DNA from: Elmis aenea
Taxonomy: Eukaryota; Arthropoda; Insecta; Coleoptera; Elmidae
Assembly: GCA_947652605.1 (NCBI GenBank)
Contig: OX393581.1
Coordinates: forward strand, 31,242,788-31,306,787
DNA length: 64,000 nt
Reading direction: 5' to 3'
Below are positions 11,912-23,618 of this stretch, in pieces. The position numbers and the translations under genes are program-made. How positions within the stretch are numbered: the stretch's first letter is position 1; each line of letters starts with the position of its first letter. The notes under the pieces are model-generated. The model searched no databases. It had not been told where the DNA came from and saw only the letters and a list, made by a program, of their open reading frames with translations.

Positions 11912-11917
11912 TTTATT
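11912..11917 (-). promoter_or_regulatory. Poly(A) signal of the glutaminase gene
   Basis: AATAAA on the minus strand, about 21 nt after the glutaminase stop codon. It is the nearest candidate and would give a short 3' UTR. Others lie further downstream. Confidence 0.4.
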
Positions 11918-11938
11918 ATTTTTTCTATTGCTATAATT

Positions 11939-12218
11939 TTATATAGTGTGAGAAGGAAGGTGAGTTCCATCTTCCGATTGTGACACCTGTTGATGATTCG
12001 TTTGCCATTTTCGCAAAAGATCAACTACTGCTGTGTGGCCAAAGGCCTCGGCTTCTTTTTCGGGTGTGTGTCCCCACCGATCTGGAACATCGTAAGGAAC
12101 GTCGCAATGCTTTAACAAGAAGCTGACGCAATCCAAGTGCCCCTCAGCAGCTGCTATATGGAGAGCTGTGCGACCATCATAATCTGCCGAACCCATATCC
12201 ATTCCTGATAATTTATGC
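11939..12218 (-). CDS. GLS: GLS exon 12 (ankyrin repeats, stop)
   Basis: Begins at acceptor CTTCAG|GCATAAA, completing Arg515. Ankyrin consensus is visible in [17 protein letters not shown] and [17 protein letters not shown]. The C-terminus is LPSHTI. The ankyrin section mediates assembly or partner contacts in this family. Confidence 0.95.
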
Positions 12219-15200
12219 CTGAAGAATTTTAAACGTAAAAAATAATATTGTTTGAAAACGCTTTGTTATTACCTTCTTAAAGCGCTTATATCGCCGTGCG
12301 CAGCGCAGAACAACAAATTTACTATCGTAAGCCCTAGAGTTTCGAATTTATGTCCTCTTGGGTTGGTTTTGTCTGAAGCATGCTTCAAATTGTCATATCG
12401 ATGGAAGTTGAACCTTTTCACAAGTTCCTTAAAAAATGTATTCCTATGATTCTTTTTAAATTTGAAAAAAATTAACAATCGGAAAAATGGTTTTTTTAGT
12501 TAAACCTAAATGTATTAAAATAGACAACTGAGTTTAATTATTTTTAAAATTTAAACTGTACTGCAGTTTTGTGCTTTAGGTTTAGCATAACTTTAAAAAA
12601 TATTCCTAAATCCAAAAGGCTTCGCTACCGCACATTACTTCTATCTGAAACATTGTCAGATAACAGTCTTTAACATGTCCTGGGTGCATTTTTGTTTTTC
12701 GTGTGAATACCGTATTAAATTTGTTGAAAATGCCTGCTGAAATCTAATTTCAATAAAATTTAGAGATATTCGTAGTTAAATGTAGCACAAAAAGTCTTTT
12801 TACAAAACTTTTACGATGGCGCAGATGCGAGATAAAAAAACTTCAAAACACTCAAAATATTTCAGAATACGATGTACTTTTGACTCCAGTCAGCTCGAAC
12901 AAGAGATGCTTTACTCATAGAGCTGTAAATAGCTTTAAAATTACCTCGCAAAACTGTACTCCTCTAACGCTATTTCCTAGAGAATCTAGTGGAGGCGACC
13001 ATACGGCAATTCCCATAACATTGGGTATGACGACGAGTAAACCACCACATACCCCAGATTTTGCAGGTAGGCCCACCTAATGACAAAAAATATTAAATTT
13101 TATTCATTAACTGAGCTGAAAAAGTTTTTTGGAACTACTTTATTTTTTTAATAAAATTTTAAGTAAAATATCGCTAATATGGATAGGTACATAAATTTAA
13201 AAAAAAAACGAGTTATCGCATTTGTTGGGGTTAACCATTTCGCGTTGCGATTTCTGCATATCGATGTGCATATTTGCGTCGTCTAAAAATGTATGTATCC
13301 CAACTTCTTAAGAATACTATCGCAAATAAAGTTTTTTTTTTATTTGTTGCTCATTGGTTACCTTGAAAGCGAACTGGCCAGAATAGTCGTACATCCCACA
13401 ACTGTGCATTAAGGTTAAAACGTCCCTTACACTAGTTGGTTTAAAAACTTTTTCCTCGGTTAATGGACAGATTCCGCCATTGGCAAATGTGGACGCCATT
13501 ATAGAAAGAATTTCACAATTTACTTCCATTGAACAACACTAAAAGTAATTTATGTTAGCTTTTATTTGCAAGTTAACAAAAATGTGTGACAATGTAATAT
13601 GAAATATGTGTACGCCATTAAGGTGATACATCATGCAAAGTGTCGATTGTGTTTAACGTTAAATTATTGTGTACAATGTGCTTTTAAATTTATAGATAAT
13701 TGTTCATGCTTTACTGACAATAACTATGTACAATGCTATAAAAGTGTAACTTAAATTGCTGATGGCATTTTGGTTATAAATTACAATAAATAAAAATAGA
13801 GCGGTCAAAGTCGTTTAATGCTAAATGTTTCAAATGTTTGAGTAGTTCGTTTATGTCATACAGAAAATTTAAGTTGAAAATCACTTATCTTATTATCGAC
13901 GAGGAATCTTGATTCTATAAGAAAATAGTCTAGCTCCCAAATTTCCGTTTTATCTACCAAAGAGATTCTTCATAGACAATTAGATAAGTGATCATTTGAT
14001 GCTTTTTGTTTATCATTGAGATAAAATTGTTGAACCACTTACTTGAAAATAGAAATCCATCGATTCCCGAAAACTATTTTTTTCGGGATAGCAGTTATGT
14101 TCTTTCATATAAAATCCTAAAGCGTAGTTTCTATCGGCAGCTTCTCGTTCAGACAAAAATACAGCGTTGTTAAAACCCAAGTCTTCGCCGCCAGTTAGTC
14201 GCTGTTAACATAGTTTGAAATTTATATTACTTGAATTTTTATATATAATACAATAATAAATTTGATAAACATTGTTTTTTACCACTTAATATAAATTCCA
14301 CAAATTTTATTTTGAAAAAGTGAACGAACCTGACTTTATTAATTACGTTCTTCCTATACCGAAAATCTTTCGCTAATTTTAAACACTTAAACATTCAAGT
14401 GAAACCAATTTTGTTCGAATGGATCCTACAACTGATTTTTGAATCAACTTGAAAATACAAGACTCGTTTAACTGAAACCCATCTTCTGTTTAAAAAACAT
14501 TTATTATAAAGACAGTTAAATAAAAACGCCATGTACGTTAAGAAATGCAAGCGACGAATACCTTGTTCATTTCCCGTGGCTGCTGTTTGAAGAATAATTT
14601 TAAAGCCATTTGTACTTCTGAGTCCGAGTGGAAACGGTGACCGTTTAACTTTTTTTTTAAACGATATAAGTATATGAAAATGACATGTTGACAGATCTGA
14701 GCTTTTAGGACCGATGCTCCAAAACTTTCCACTTCATACGCTGTGTATTTTCTCTTACAACATTGGCGACATGGACGAACATTGCTGTGCAGCAGAATGA
14801 GTCTACGCGTTAGTTTTTCTGGACGTTTTTGTTTGATGGCCTCATAAAACTGGTATAAGGTTTGACTGTACTGAAGTGCGGTAACAGTTGCATAAGGAAC
14901 TTAATTTCTATTAATAAAGGTTCTTCTTGGTCAAAACAACGTTTACATCACCTTTTCCACAGAAAATTGCGCTTTGAACTTATTTGGTACCGGTTGTTTC
15001 CATCGGATAGACGATAACTTACTGGAAGACTGGTAAGAGTGGCACAAAGTCTCGTCACCAGCAACAAATAAGAGAAGAAATCATCGCTATATTTGCCGTT
15101 TCGTATGAGTTGTAGAGATAAACCCATTCGAAAACAGTTTTGATCGGCAGACAAAAGACGGAGTCCATTGCGGACACCCTTTGCTCTATCCCAGCTTATG

Positions 15201-18200
15201 AATAATAGAAAGGACAGAACCTGCACTTATACTGACAATTTCTGAAATTTCTTTTATGGATCTTTTTTAATGAGTCTTTTCACACACATATCATGTTGCT
15301 CTTAGTTGATGCAGTAAGTACTGCCATGGTTTATCCGTCGTTCTCGGTGTTTCCATTTTTAATTTTCTGCAACATTATTTTACACTTGGATACGTCATAC
15401 ACGCTTTGTGCCATAAACAGCCCTCATTCGCTTATGAATCCGCAATGGCTGACTACCTTCAGCACAAAAAAAATTAAATGACCTCACGCTGTTCTTGCTT
15501 CGACGAATTTTTGACTACAAACGCCTTTTTTATAAACAAAAATTGTAAACGCAAAATGCATTTTATACTTCAATAAACGGCCAGTGTCTTGGCTACAAAC
15601 ACAACTTATATACAATTGCATTATTGTGTTGTTTTGATGGCTGATTTAATTAAACATGGGTTTGAGTTGAATGGGTCTTGTAAAACCTTTCGCAACCAAT
15701 TAAAAACTTGACCGGAATTGTAAATTTTAAAAGTTGAAGTCTCTCACAGAAAAATTTTCGGCATTATAGGAAAAATATATGACAGTGCAAAGTTTTGCCA
15801 GAAAATGGTGCAACGTCTAAATGAATTAGATTATATTCAACATCAAGTTAAGCCAAACAAATTTGTGAAAATGATTTAGGAAACTGACTTATTATATCCT
15901 GACTTTACTCTTCATACATCTCTTTCATAAAACAGTCATAAATTTCTATTAATTTGTTGGTAAAAATAGCGTTAACGTACCTCGAAATAATTCATAGTAT
16001 AATCAAATTTCTCCGCTAATGTCATTTCAGGCTTTATAAGAGTTTTAATAAGAGCACACATTAATATAGCTCCGGCATTAATCATTGGATTGTGTGGTTT
16101 CTCTACAACATTATCCACGTATTAGAACGGTGACCGCGAAAGCTCGCAATACATACTGTTGTGGTCAAGAACTAATTCATTAAAATTTCTCCCGCTGGGC
16201 TCTCGGCCAATATATTTGTGGACAACCTCCTCGCCCAACTCCTCCAAAGCCATCGCATATGTGAGGGACTTACTGCAGGATTGTAACGTGAACGGCACAT
16301 CAACATCACCTATGGAATATCTCTGGCCATCTACTGTGCATATACTGACTCCCCAGTGGTTGGGATTCATACGTGCTAATTGCGGTATGTAATTAGCCAC
16401 CTAGACGAACAGTTTATAAATTGGCCGAGAAATTATGCTAAAGGCGATTATTTACTTTTCCGTTCGTGTTGCTCTTGCATTTCCAGTAAATATCTTCGAC
16501 CTCTTTTGTGAAACTCTGAAAATCTGGGATTATAAACTGCTCTCGAAAAGCGCTCGAAATTAATCCAACATTTGGAGCGACGATGCTAAAATGGAATAAA
16601 TTAGCGTCTTAAATGCGTTTATTTACTATTAAATTACTGGACGTTAATGATAATGTAATATAAGCGCTATGTATTCCGCGCTAAAGAGATCATCTCACTT
16701 ATTTGGGTCACTATGGAAATCCCCCCTTAATATAAGCGATAAAGATTTGCTTAATTTAGCAAATAGTTATGCATATTAGAGTCTAATAAGTTTTAAAAAT
16801 ACATATTATGCAATTTTATACAAAACAAAAATTAAATTTTGCGATATATCGTTTAATATCGCTTTAAAAATCTTTAAAAAGAATAAATGTTAGAGTTTTT
16901 ATGGATTAGGATAATTCCAAGTGCCAAGTAAATTGGTGAATTAGTTTTTTGCCGTAACACACTTAGTTACGAAACAGACAAATTTTAATTAATCTATAGA
17001 CCTTTATATTAGCCATTTGCATGTGTCATTTTTTTGTAAAAATCTACTTAATTTAATTTTTGTAACCAATTGGCTGTGTACGATACACTTTTCATAAACA
17101 AAACAAAGTAAATATTGATACATTTTTAGTTATTTGTAAAAGTTTATGGGAATCGTTATCTGCTCAAAAAATGTTTCTATGTAAAAGTAAATTAAAGTGA
17201 TACACCATTGAAAATCGACCAACAAGTGCTACCTATTCACGTAAATGTTTGTATGACGTTCATAAGTAAACCAGAGTCACAAAACTTTAGATTTTTATTT
17301 TAAAATTCGATTAAAATAAGAAATTGCAAATCAAGTTAAATGTGCATTTTTCACAACAGATGAATTTCGCTGCATATTAAGTTGTATTATTTTTTTAACT
17401 CTTTATGTTCTATTGTGGCTTGAACGAAGTGAGGTACTCTACATTATGTTTAAATGCGCATGGTATAATTAATATTATATCTTATTATTTTGATAGTCAC
17501 GGTTGTATGAATTTTAAAAGCTGATTAATAAATGAATAACTAGCTGTTTTTTTATATCATACATTATTTAAACTTTATAAGCAATATCACTTAAATAAGG
17601 CATTACTTAAATTGGCTAAAATGTAATTAAAATTTTGCACTTCTCATAGCATTCAAGTTTAATTTTTTTTAACTCTATAGCACAGCGATGGGCAAACTTT
17701 TTTTGAAGAGGGCCAGTTTGCGCAAATAGTGTGACTAAAAGGGCCGCACTAAAAAAAAAATATAATAACAACTTATTAATTATGTGTAAGTTGGGAGCGA
17801 CAAAAAATTAAGGTATAAAAAAAGCTATACATATACATATTATAGACATTTTTAATAATATAGTAATTCATTGAGGGCCGCATGCGGCCCGCGAGCCGCG
17901 GTTTGCCCACCGCTGCTATAGCATGTATTTTTTGATAAATTGAAGAAATCTGCTAAAATCATGCAAAACAAACTAATGTGTACATATAAATCCGTACAAA
18001 TAACTGTGGGCTATTGTATATATGTTCATATTTTTCGTCCAAAGAACTAATGATAACTACCATCAGTTTAAATAAATATGAATTAAAGAAATCCGGAGAA
18101 AAAACCACAATATAGGATTTCCAACGACATAAAAATCTTGCAACGGTCATTAAAAAGTATTTTAATAATTATTCGCTAAGGCGACACCTAGATATTAAAA

Positions 18201-21200
18201 ACTTCGAAAATTGGACCAATATTTGCACGAGCACGCTCTTTCTGCTTTTGTTTTATACGGCGTATCAAGTTACTTTAATTAATCAACTTTTTTCCACATT
18301 TTAATGGAATGTTCTAAAGTCTTTTATGTTGGGCTGAGCAATTATAATATTCTGCCACATATTTAAAAGATGTTTGTTGTATTGGAAACTATAATAAATG
18401 TGCTCATGTTTTTTTTTTTTTTAATTTACTCATAAATAAAACTTATTAAAAAGGTTGAAATAATTGCACTTACTAAAGTGATTAAATTATTTGTGTTTAG
18501 CTGAGAAAACTGGCGGCTCATTCAATTTTTGGTCTTTAAATAGAATGTGTATCTCAGTGGCGTATCAAGAAAAAATTGCTCCCATGACAAGCAGTAATGT
18601 CGCGCCTCTAAAAATTTATTTTTAGTTATTACGAATACAGCTTAACACGTTATTTAAAAAAAAAGAATAATTAACAACTTATAGAATGGGTACGTAATAA
18701 CAATTTAAAAAAATTTGGTTATACATGTATACTGGTCTCGTTTCTGTGAGTTCTATTTGCATCTAGAAAATCAAAAAAATGTTCAGACTTTTTGGCAGTT
18801 ATGTAGATGGCAAAGGCTTTTTCCATTTTTTGAAATTTACTGTCCTACAAAAAAAAGGATCTTAATTTTTCTGTCATGTTTTAAAAAGTTGTTTAAGTAT
18901 ACTTAGCGGCAGGCCCGGACTGGCCATCTGGCAGTTCTGGCAAAAGCCAGAAGGGCCGGTGCCGGAATGGGCTGGTCAGGGCCGGCCTGAGCTACGCGCT
19001 CAATAGGTCCGGCGCTGAAGTATAAGGAGCGCAAAAAGTATGATAAAATGTGCCATTATAACATTTGCTGTAAACAATCTTAATGTTTTTTTGGGGCTCC
19101 GCAATATGCAATAGCGTCGTATGTTTGATCGCGTCACTCGTGCTTCAGAAACAGTCGCGATATTATCCGAAACATGGCGCCTAGTTATAGATGGCGTGTG
19201 CATGTGTATATAGTAGTTTCATGCTCTGCTTATATTATAATATTATAAAACACATTGTTTAACAAATAGATTCATAAGAAATATATTGATGCGTTTATTA
19301 AGTCTGTGTAAGTGGTTAATTTGTTGCAGACTTTTTGAATGTTTAATTACTTAAAGAATAAAAATTTAATGTTAACGTAAAATTATACATTTGGTTCATT
19401 TTTAATTTTAAATAATCTTCCGCATGAGTTTTTTTTTGTAACTCTTCAATAAGGGCACTTTACTCTTGTTAATATTTCTGATATCGCTAAAAGCTAGTGT
19501 CGTATGAATTGTTATGATTTTTTTCATCTTAAAATTAATTAAGATTATGCACCAACATTTATCAAGGATTAAAAAAATGTAAAATGCAAAACTTTTCCAT
19601 TTGTTGCATACTTTTTGAATGACGCTGTATAGAGTATATGTATAATGTAGTGTGCAAAATAAATAAATAAGTTGTAAAAAGGAAAAATTTTTAAATTTAA
19701 ATTAATGATTTTTGATTTTTTTTAAATAAAAATCAAATTTTGCCCAACCCTGGCCGTGGCCCTCTATAATCTGAATGCCAGGGCCGTTTTTTTTCCCAGT
19801 CCGTCATTGCTTAACGGCTCCTCCCGCATCGTGGCGCCCAGGGAATGTGCCACACCTTCCACATGCTAGTTACGCCACTGGTTTATCATGTTAATAGTTA
19901 TAACGTTTATAAATATCTTGAAGTAACAGAAATAATATGGCATTTGAAGTAGAGAATATAACAATCAATAATTGGGCCTAATAAATTATAGGCCTTCTAA
20001 TTTTGTAAGCATCAAAACTATTTTATTCAAAATTTTCAGGGTTTATAAATTGTAAGTCCCATAGTTTTTAAGTGTACCCTAAAACTACTAACGACAATAT
20101 TTTAGGTTTTCAAACACATGCATATTGTAGTAGCAAAAGTTAAGCCTTATAAAGTATGAATCGGGTACTGCAAGTACCTTGTGAAGGACAACATTTATTA
20201 GCTTTTTTAACAAGCCACTTATAAATTAGCAAATTTTCATGTAATTAAAGTTAGTTTGAGGTGTATATCATAAACACAGTCAAGGCCGCTTTTGGTAGCC
20301 GTGACGATTAAGTTGTTTGTTGTTTGCAGTATTCGCACGTAAAAATTGTGTAATAGGATTTAATAAATCGTAAAATAATAAGGTATATTATCAATTTATT
20401 TGGAATATCATTTACGTTTGTAAAATATTTTGGGCCGTAAATAAATATTATTGATAAGTTACTTGGGCCATAAGTAAGTATTATAAATAAATTATTTGTT
20501 ATTCACCTGCTAAATGTTTCTAAATTTAACTTCTGTAAATCAGTTGTTACACCCTCGGCTGTGCTTTTCTTCTGAAGTTTCCTTATGTTATCCGTCATTT
20601 CTTTTAATCTTGGATCGTTTTTGCGAAGTCCAGTATCTCCTAAAGCCTGAAAATAATATAAATTACTATTATAATCGATCTACAAGAATTTTCTCCTACC
20701 GCAAAAAATCGATCCATGGATAAAAGTCCAGTTTCTTCGTTTTTAAACATTTCGAACAGTGCATCTTCTGCCTTATCATGCTGTTTTGATTGATCTCTAA
20801 AAAATAAAACTTCACCATGTTAAGGTTACAAAAGTTGCAATACTAATTTGTGGGACCTTCACCGTAAAATTTATTTTAGTGCAGGTATTTTCTTATCTAA
20901 TTAATCAGTTTCTTATATCATTCTTGCATCAACCATTTTCTCACACAGTTTAGCTTAATAATAATAATAGCTTATTACAATTTTTGTGATATTAATAGAT
21001 GTGCTAAATAAATAGTTCTCCCTCATGTTATAAATATTTTTTCTGCTATAGGTACTAGTTAAGGAGCAAAGTGAATACGTAAATTTATTAAAAAATCTTT
21101 AAAAATTTAAACGCTCGGCTTATCCTAATTATATATAAATTAAATTAAGAACGTTTTTATTTTTTTTAACTGCGTGAATTGATTTACTAATAATAACGAT

Positions 21201-23618
21201 GTTGTTTATAAAAGCGCTTCTGAAATTAAATTTGCGTGGCTTTAAATTATTCAGACAGGTTTGTAACGGGTTTGTCTTACTGCCCTGTATCGAAGAAGAA
21301 TCGCTATTACGCTTTCTTTTTTTTGTTGTTGCTATCTTTTGAATAGTAATTGTCACCTTTGGGTCTCTACTTTTACCCTTAATAATTTAATATAAACTTA
21401 CATTGCTCGTTCTTGAAAAATTCAACCACTCTCGCTTGAAATTGTTTTTTTAATAATATTTAAGCGTCCTCTCAGTTTTTTGAAATATTGTTTCATTCAA
21501 CAGCCTTACATGTCTTTATGCATAAGTATGGCTGTACTTTTTTTTCGGTTCTACGCCTTAATAAGTTTCTATATTTACCTATTGTTCCTACTAAAGCCAA
21601 GTTAAGCTATAAAGAAGCGTCGAGGCCTCTTTTATTATGAAATAACTTTTTTTTTAAGTAAATAAGTCATTCAAATAATATAACATTCGCACTGTCGGAT
21701 CGACACAACCATGATTATTTATTTATTTGACCTTTAAAATTGCCCAAAAGTTGAAAATTACCTATTGCAGAAAACGAAATTGGTTTCAGTATTGTGTGTT
21801 CGCCGTTTACAATGTTAAATTTACAATTAGTTAAAACCACTGGAAATATTTAGCACGAAACCATTGGAACTGCTTTATTTTTTGGTGTTAAAAGTAAAAG
21901 TTTAAGTTCAAAGAATGCCCTACATCAGTGTTTCCCAAAGTGTGGTACGCGTACCACTGGGGGTACGGGAAGAGTTTGGCGGGGGTACGCGATTATAATG
22001 AATGTTATTTATAATATAACTTTTATTTATTTTATTTGTATTTTATTATGAATACATTTTATTTTTCGTTTATTATTATTACTCCTATTATTTTTTAACC
22101 AGGGGTACTCAGTGTTACGAAAATCATAGAAGGGGTACACAGATGTCGAAAGTTTGAGAAACACTGCCCTACATCTACTGCTTTAAGCAACTCGAGTGTA
22201 ACTTTAACCTCTTAAGCGCCGCGCTTGGCAAAGCAAAGTGCGCTCCTAGGCGGGGACTGATTTTTAACGCGTGCGTATATATACGTCACATCCATAATCT
22301 GAACAGATACATACGTCATGGCCATTGCATAGAAGAAATAATAAAATCCGGATCATATGAATTATTATTTATTATTTGAAGCAAACTTGTTACAGTAATA
22401 ATAATTAAAAAATTCTTTTGTTATTAAAAATTAACGTAATACAGTAGTAAAAAATATTAAAACAAAAATTTTTTTGGTTTTATAAAATAAACACATTACG
22501 CACGTATAAAAACAATATTATAAAATATTTTTTTATTATATAAAACAATCTCATTGCAGTAATAATAATAAAAAAATAAAAAAATTCTCTTGTTTAAAAT
22601 AAACGCGTAAAATGTATATCACAGCAAACAGGTTGAAACAAGTTTACAAACACGGCGTCTTATAGTACAGATAAACTAATGAAAACGTGCAGGCGAAAAT
22701 ATTCGACAAGTTCATAGAGATACACATGAATTTGTACAACGCGAATATATTCGTCATACGCGCAGACTAACGAAAATTCAGATGACGAATATATATATAC
22801 GTCATAAGCGCTTAAGAGGTTAAGCGAAATAGCGCCTAGTTTACGCCTCAATTTTTCTGCCATTGCACTAATAAATTCACGAATGTTTCACTTTCTGTGC
22901 TTTTGGGATGCAAAAACTTTTTTGTGTTAAGCGTTTTTTTGTTTTGTTTTGTGTTAAAATAAAATAAATGTACGAAATTACATAGCAAATTATCGTTACC
23001 AGAATATTATTTCATGTTAACCGATTTTTCATGTTAAGCGATTTCCACAGTACAGTATGACAATCTATATTGAATAAAAATAAAGAAATATCGAAAACAA
23101 AAAATGTAGTAGTGTTTATGCATTCTTTATTGTGTACCTATAGATATATATATTTTTTAAATTCCTACTAAGCTTTTCTTATGCACGAAATTATTTATTA
23201 AATAAAAAATACTTACAAATAAATGTAACTTAGGTCGTGGATGAAAGAGTAGCTCCTTCTGAAATTACCATTTACTGTCAGTAAAATACATAAAACAGGT
23301 AGATTGTTTGTTGTGATATGCAAGATGTTACACAAACAATTACTAATTGCTTTAACCACAACAGTTTTGTTTACCTTTGAGCTCTAAAACCATCGATCCT
23401 TTGCCGCTCATTTGCCTGTAAGAACACGCCCGATTAAGCAATTGTTTATCATGAAAATTTCAAGTACTTACGTCGGTGCTTCTATTACTGCATGATGCGG
23501 AAATGTGGCGGACATTTTTGTGCGTATTTTTGACGGACTGGTTATGAGCAGTTATTAGTTGGCTGAACAGAACTCTATTTTCATATTTGGAAAAGTATTT
23601 CACTATAATTCGTTTCAT
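11939..23618 (-). CDS. GLS: Glutaminase (kidney/GLS type), 12 coding exons
   Basis: Converts glutamine to glutamate plus ammonia, in mitochondria in this family. The 12 exons join in frame to 1824 nt (607 residues; human isoforms are about 600-670). Residues 1-60 are basic and Ser/Asn-rich, as in a presequence. Residues 65-160 are the helical N-terminal region ([20 protein letters not shown]). The catalytic domain spans about 180-460 with Tyr189 (YIPQLAR), the SxxK pair Ser226/Lys229 (LQSCSKS), [43 protein letters not shown] and [11 protein letters not shown]. Residues 515-607 hold ankyrin repeats ([17 protein letters not shown]). Every known catalytic position I could place is conserved. The start is the Met beginning MKRIIVKYF; an in-frame Met 19 codons upstream is possible, but CTTCCAG just before the chosen ATG could be a splice acceptor. 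Introns of 53-56 bp alternate with long ones carrying transposons. Confidence 0.95.
12273..12427 (-). CDS. GLS: GLS exon 11
   Basis: [16 protein letters not shown] through [16 protein letters not shown], a strong match to the family linker (CNFHNYDNLRH type). The acceptor TTTTTTAAG|GAACTT is chosen because it alone keeps the frame from exon 10 (FCE|ELV). The upstream open frame to 12478 is intron. Donor AAGAAG|GTAATA; 54-bp intron to exon 12. Confidence 0.92.
12945..13076 (-). CDS. GLS: GLS exon 10
   Basis: [20 protein letters not shown] to [12 protein letters not shown], 44 codons in phase 0. Carries the GLPAKSGV segment with the active-site valine of the family. The plus-strand open frame over the same bases is only its complement. 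Confidence 0.95.
13362..13538 (-). CDS. GLS: GLS exon 9
   Basis: [20 protein letters not shown] to [11 protein letters not shown], 59 codons in phase 0. Contains the conserved [16 protein letters not shown] motif. Acceptor TTTTAG|TGTTGT, donor TTCAAG|GTAACC. Confidence 0.95.
14043..14201 (-). CDS. GLS: GLS exon 8
   Basis: [20 protein letters not shown] to SMDFYFQ, 53 codons. Contains the conserved Glu (SERE), RNYA and DFYFQ residues of the substrate pocket. Acceptor GTTAACAG|CGACTA, donor TTTCAA|GTAAGT. Confidence 0.93.
14530..15290 (-). pseudogene. Decayed mariner-family transposase in GLS intron 7
   Basis: Read on the minus strand with several frameshifts: [16 protein letters not shown] (helix-turn-helix part), [20 protein letters not shown] (first catalytic Asp region, TGDETW type), [27 protein letters not shown] (HDNARP type, second Asp changed to Ser), and [15 protein letters not shown] near the C-terminus. 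The order matches Tc1/mariner DDE transposases. The stops, the shifts and the Asp-to-Ser change make it inactive. Confidence 0.75.
15981..16102 (-). CDS. GLS: GLS exon 7
   Basis: Completes Lys267, then [15 protein letters not shown] (active-site Asn) to [13 protein letters not shown]. The acceptor is AATGTTGTAG. The 54-bp intron before it (16103-16156) is confirmed by the family motif DHNKKPHNP appearing only after its removal. Confidence 0.93.
16157..16400 (-). CDS. GLS: GLS exon 6 (SxxK active site)
   Basis: [20 protein letters not shown] through [11 protein letters not shown] to NELVLDHN. Holds Tyr189, the nucleophile Ser226 and the general base Lys229. The donor is AACA|GTATGT. The open frame runs past the donor for a few residues ([11 protein letters not shown]) before a stop, but that tail is intronic. 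Confidence 0.95.
16456..16585 (-). CDS. GLS: GLS exon 5
   Basis: [20 protein letters not shown] to CKSNTNGK, matching the family segment before VADYIPQL. Acceptor CATTTTAG|CATCG, donor GGAAAA|GTAAAT; 55-bp intron to exon 6. Confidence 0.9.
17683..17915. mobile_element. hAT MITE with perfect 8-bp TSD
   Basis: CAGCGATGGGCAAACTTTTT at one end and GCGGTTTGCCCACCGCTG at the other, flanked by CTATAGCA on both sides (17675-17682, 17916-17923). 233 bp, no ORF, inside GLS intron 4. The intact duplication suggests a later insertion than many neighbours. Confidence 0.9.
18555..19880. mobile_element. Composite hAT element with nested insertions
   Basis: Ends CAGTGGCGTATC and TAGTTACGCCACTG, with flanks GTGTATCT and GTTTATCA matching at 6 of 8 positions. 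Inside are further hAT-like ends, such as CAGGCCCGGACTGGCC near 18911, CAGGGCCGGCCTGAGC near 18977 and CCCAGTCCG near 19795, so several insertions are stacked. No transposase is readable. Lies in GLS intron 4. Confidence 0.65.
20507..20646 (-). CDS. GLS: GLS exon 4
   Basis: [20 protein letters not shown] to [11 protein letters not shown]. Matches the family N-terminal helical region (ALxSTGLRxxDPRLKE). Acceptor ATTTTCAG, donor AGCAG|GTGAAT; the split Ser codon is completed by exon 5. Confidence 0.92.
20700..20796 (-). CDS. GLS: GLS exon 3
   Basis: [20 protein letters not shown] to SMDRFFA. Begins after TTTTTTAG with one base completing the Arg codon of exon 2. 53-bp intron to exon 4. Corresponds to the helical start of the family's N-terminal domain. 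Confidence 0.88.
21926..22166. mobile_element. hAT MITE with perfect 8-bp TSD
   Basis: CAGTGTTTCCCAAAG and TTTGAGAAACACTG ends, with flanking CCCTACAT duplicated at 21918-21925 and 22167-22174. 241 bp, no coding content. In GLS intron 2, just upstream of the piggyBac-type MITE. Confidence 0.9.
22208..22819. mobile_element. piggyBac-type MITE at TTAA site
   Basis: Perfect 12-bp inverted ends CCTCTTAAGCGC and GCGCTTAAGAGG, bracketed by TTAA on each side (22204-22207, 22820-22823), the piggyBac target. Subterminal ATATACGTCA motifs occur near both ends. 612 bp, no transposase. The open frame at 22660-22863 crosses its end and is not a gene. Confidence 0.85.
23375..23415 (-). CDS. GLS: GLS exon 2 (41-bp microexon)
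   Basis: [13 protein letters not shown] plus two bases. It keeps the frame between the presequence exon and [14 protein letters not shown]. Acceptor TTCTTACAG, donor CAAAG|GTAAAC. The sequence is not diagnostic alone; frame and splice sites support it. Confidence 0.75.
23472..23618 (-). CDS. GLS: GLS exon 1 (mitochondrial presequence)
   Basis: Begins [18 protein letters not shown]; it is rich in Lys, Arg, Ser and Asn and has few acids, as in a matrix-targeting peptide. Ends NRSTD at donor GAC|GTAAGT; 56-bp intron to exon 2. The frame is open to an upstream Met at 23675. Alternative first exons, common in this family, would lie further upstream and were not found. Confidence 0.75.

Noticed and set aside
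12252..12449. Plus-strand open frame of 65 codons
   Set aside because: Complement of glutaminase exon 11.
12880..13080. Plus-strand open frame of 66 codons
   Set aside because: Complement of glutaminase exon 10 (VGLPAKSGV...).
16159..16392. Plus-strand open frame of 77 codons
   Set aside because: It is the complement of the glutaminase SxxK exon, which has clear family motifs on the minus strand.
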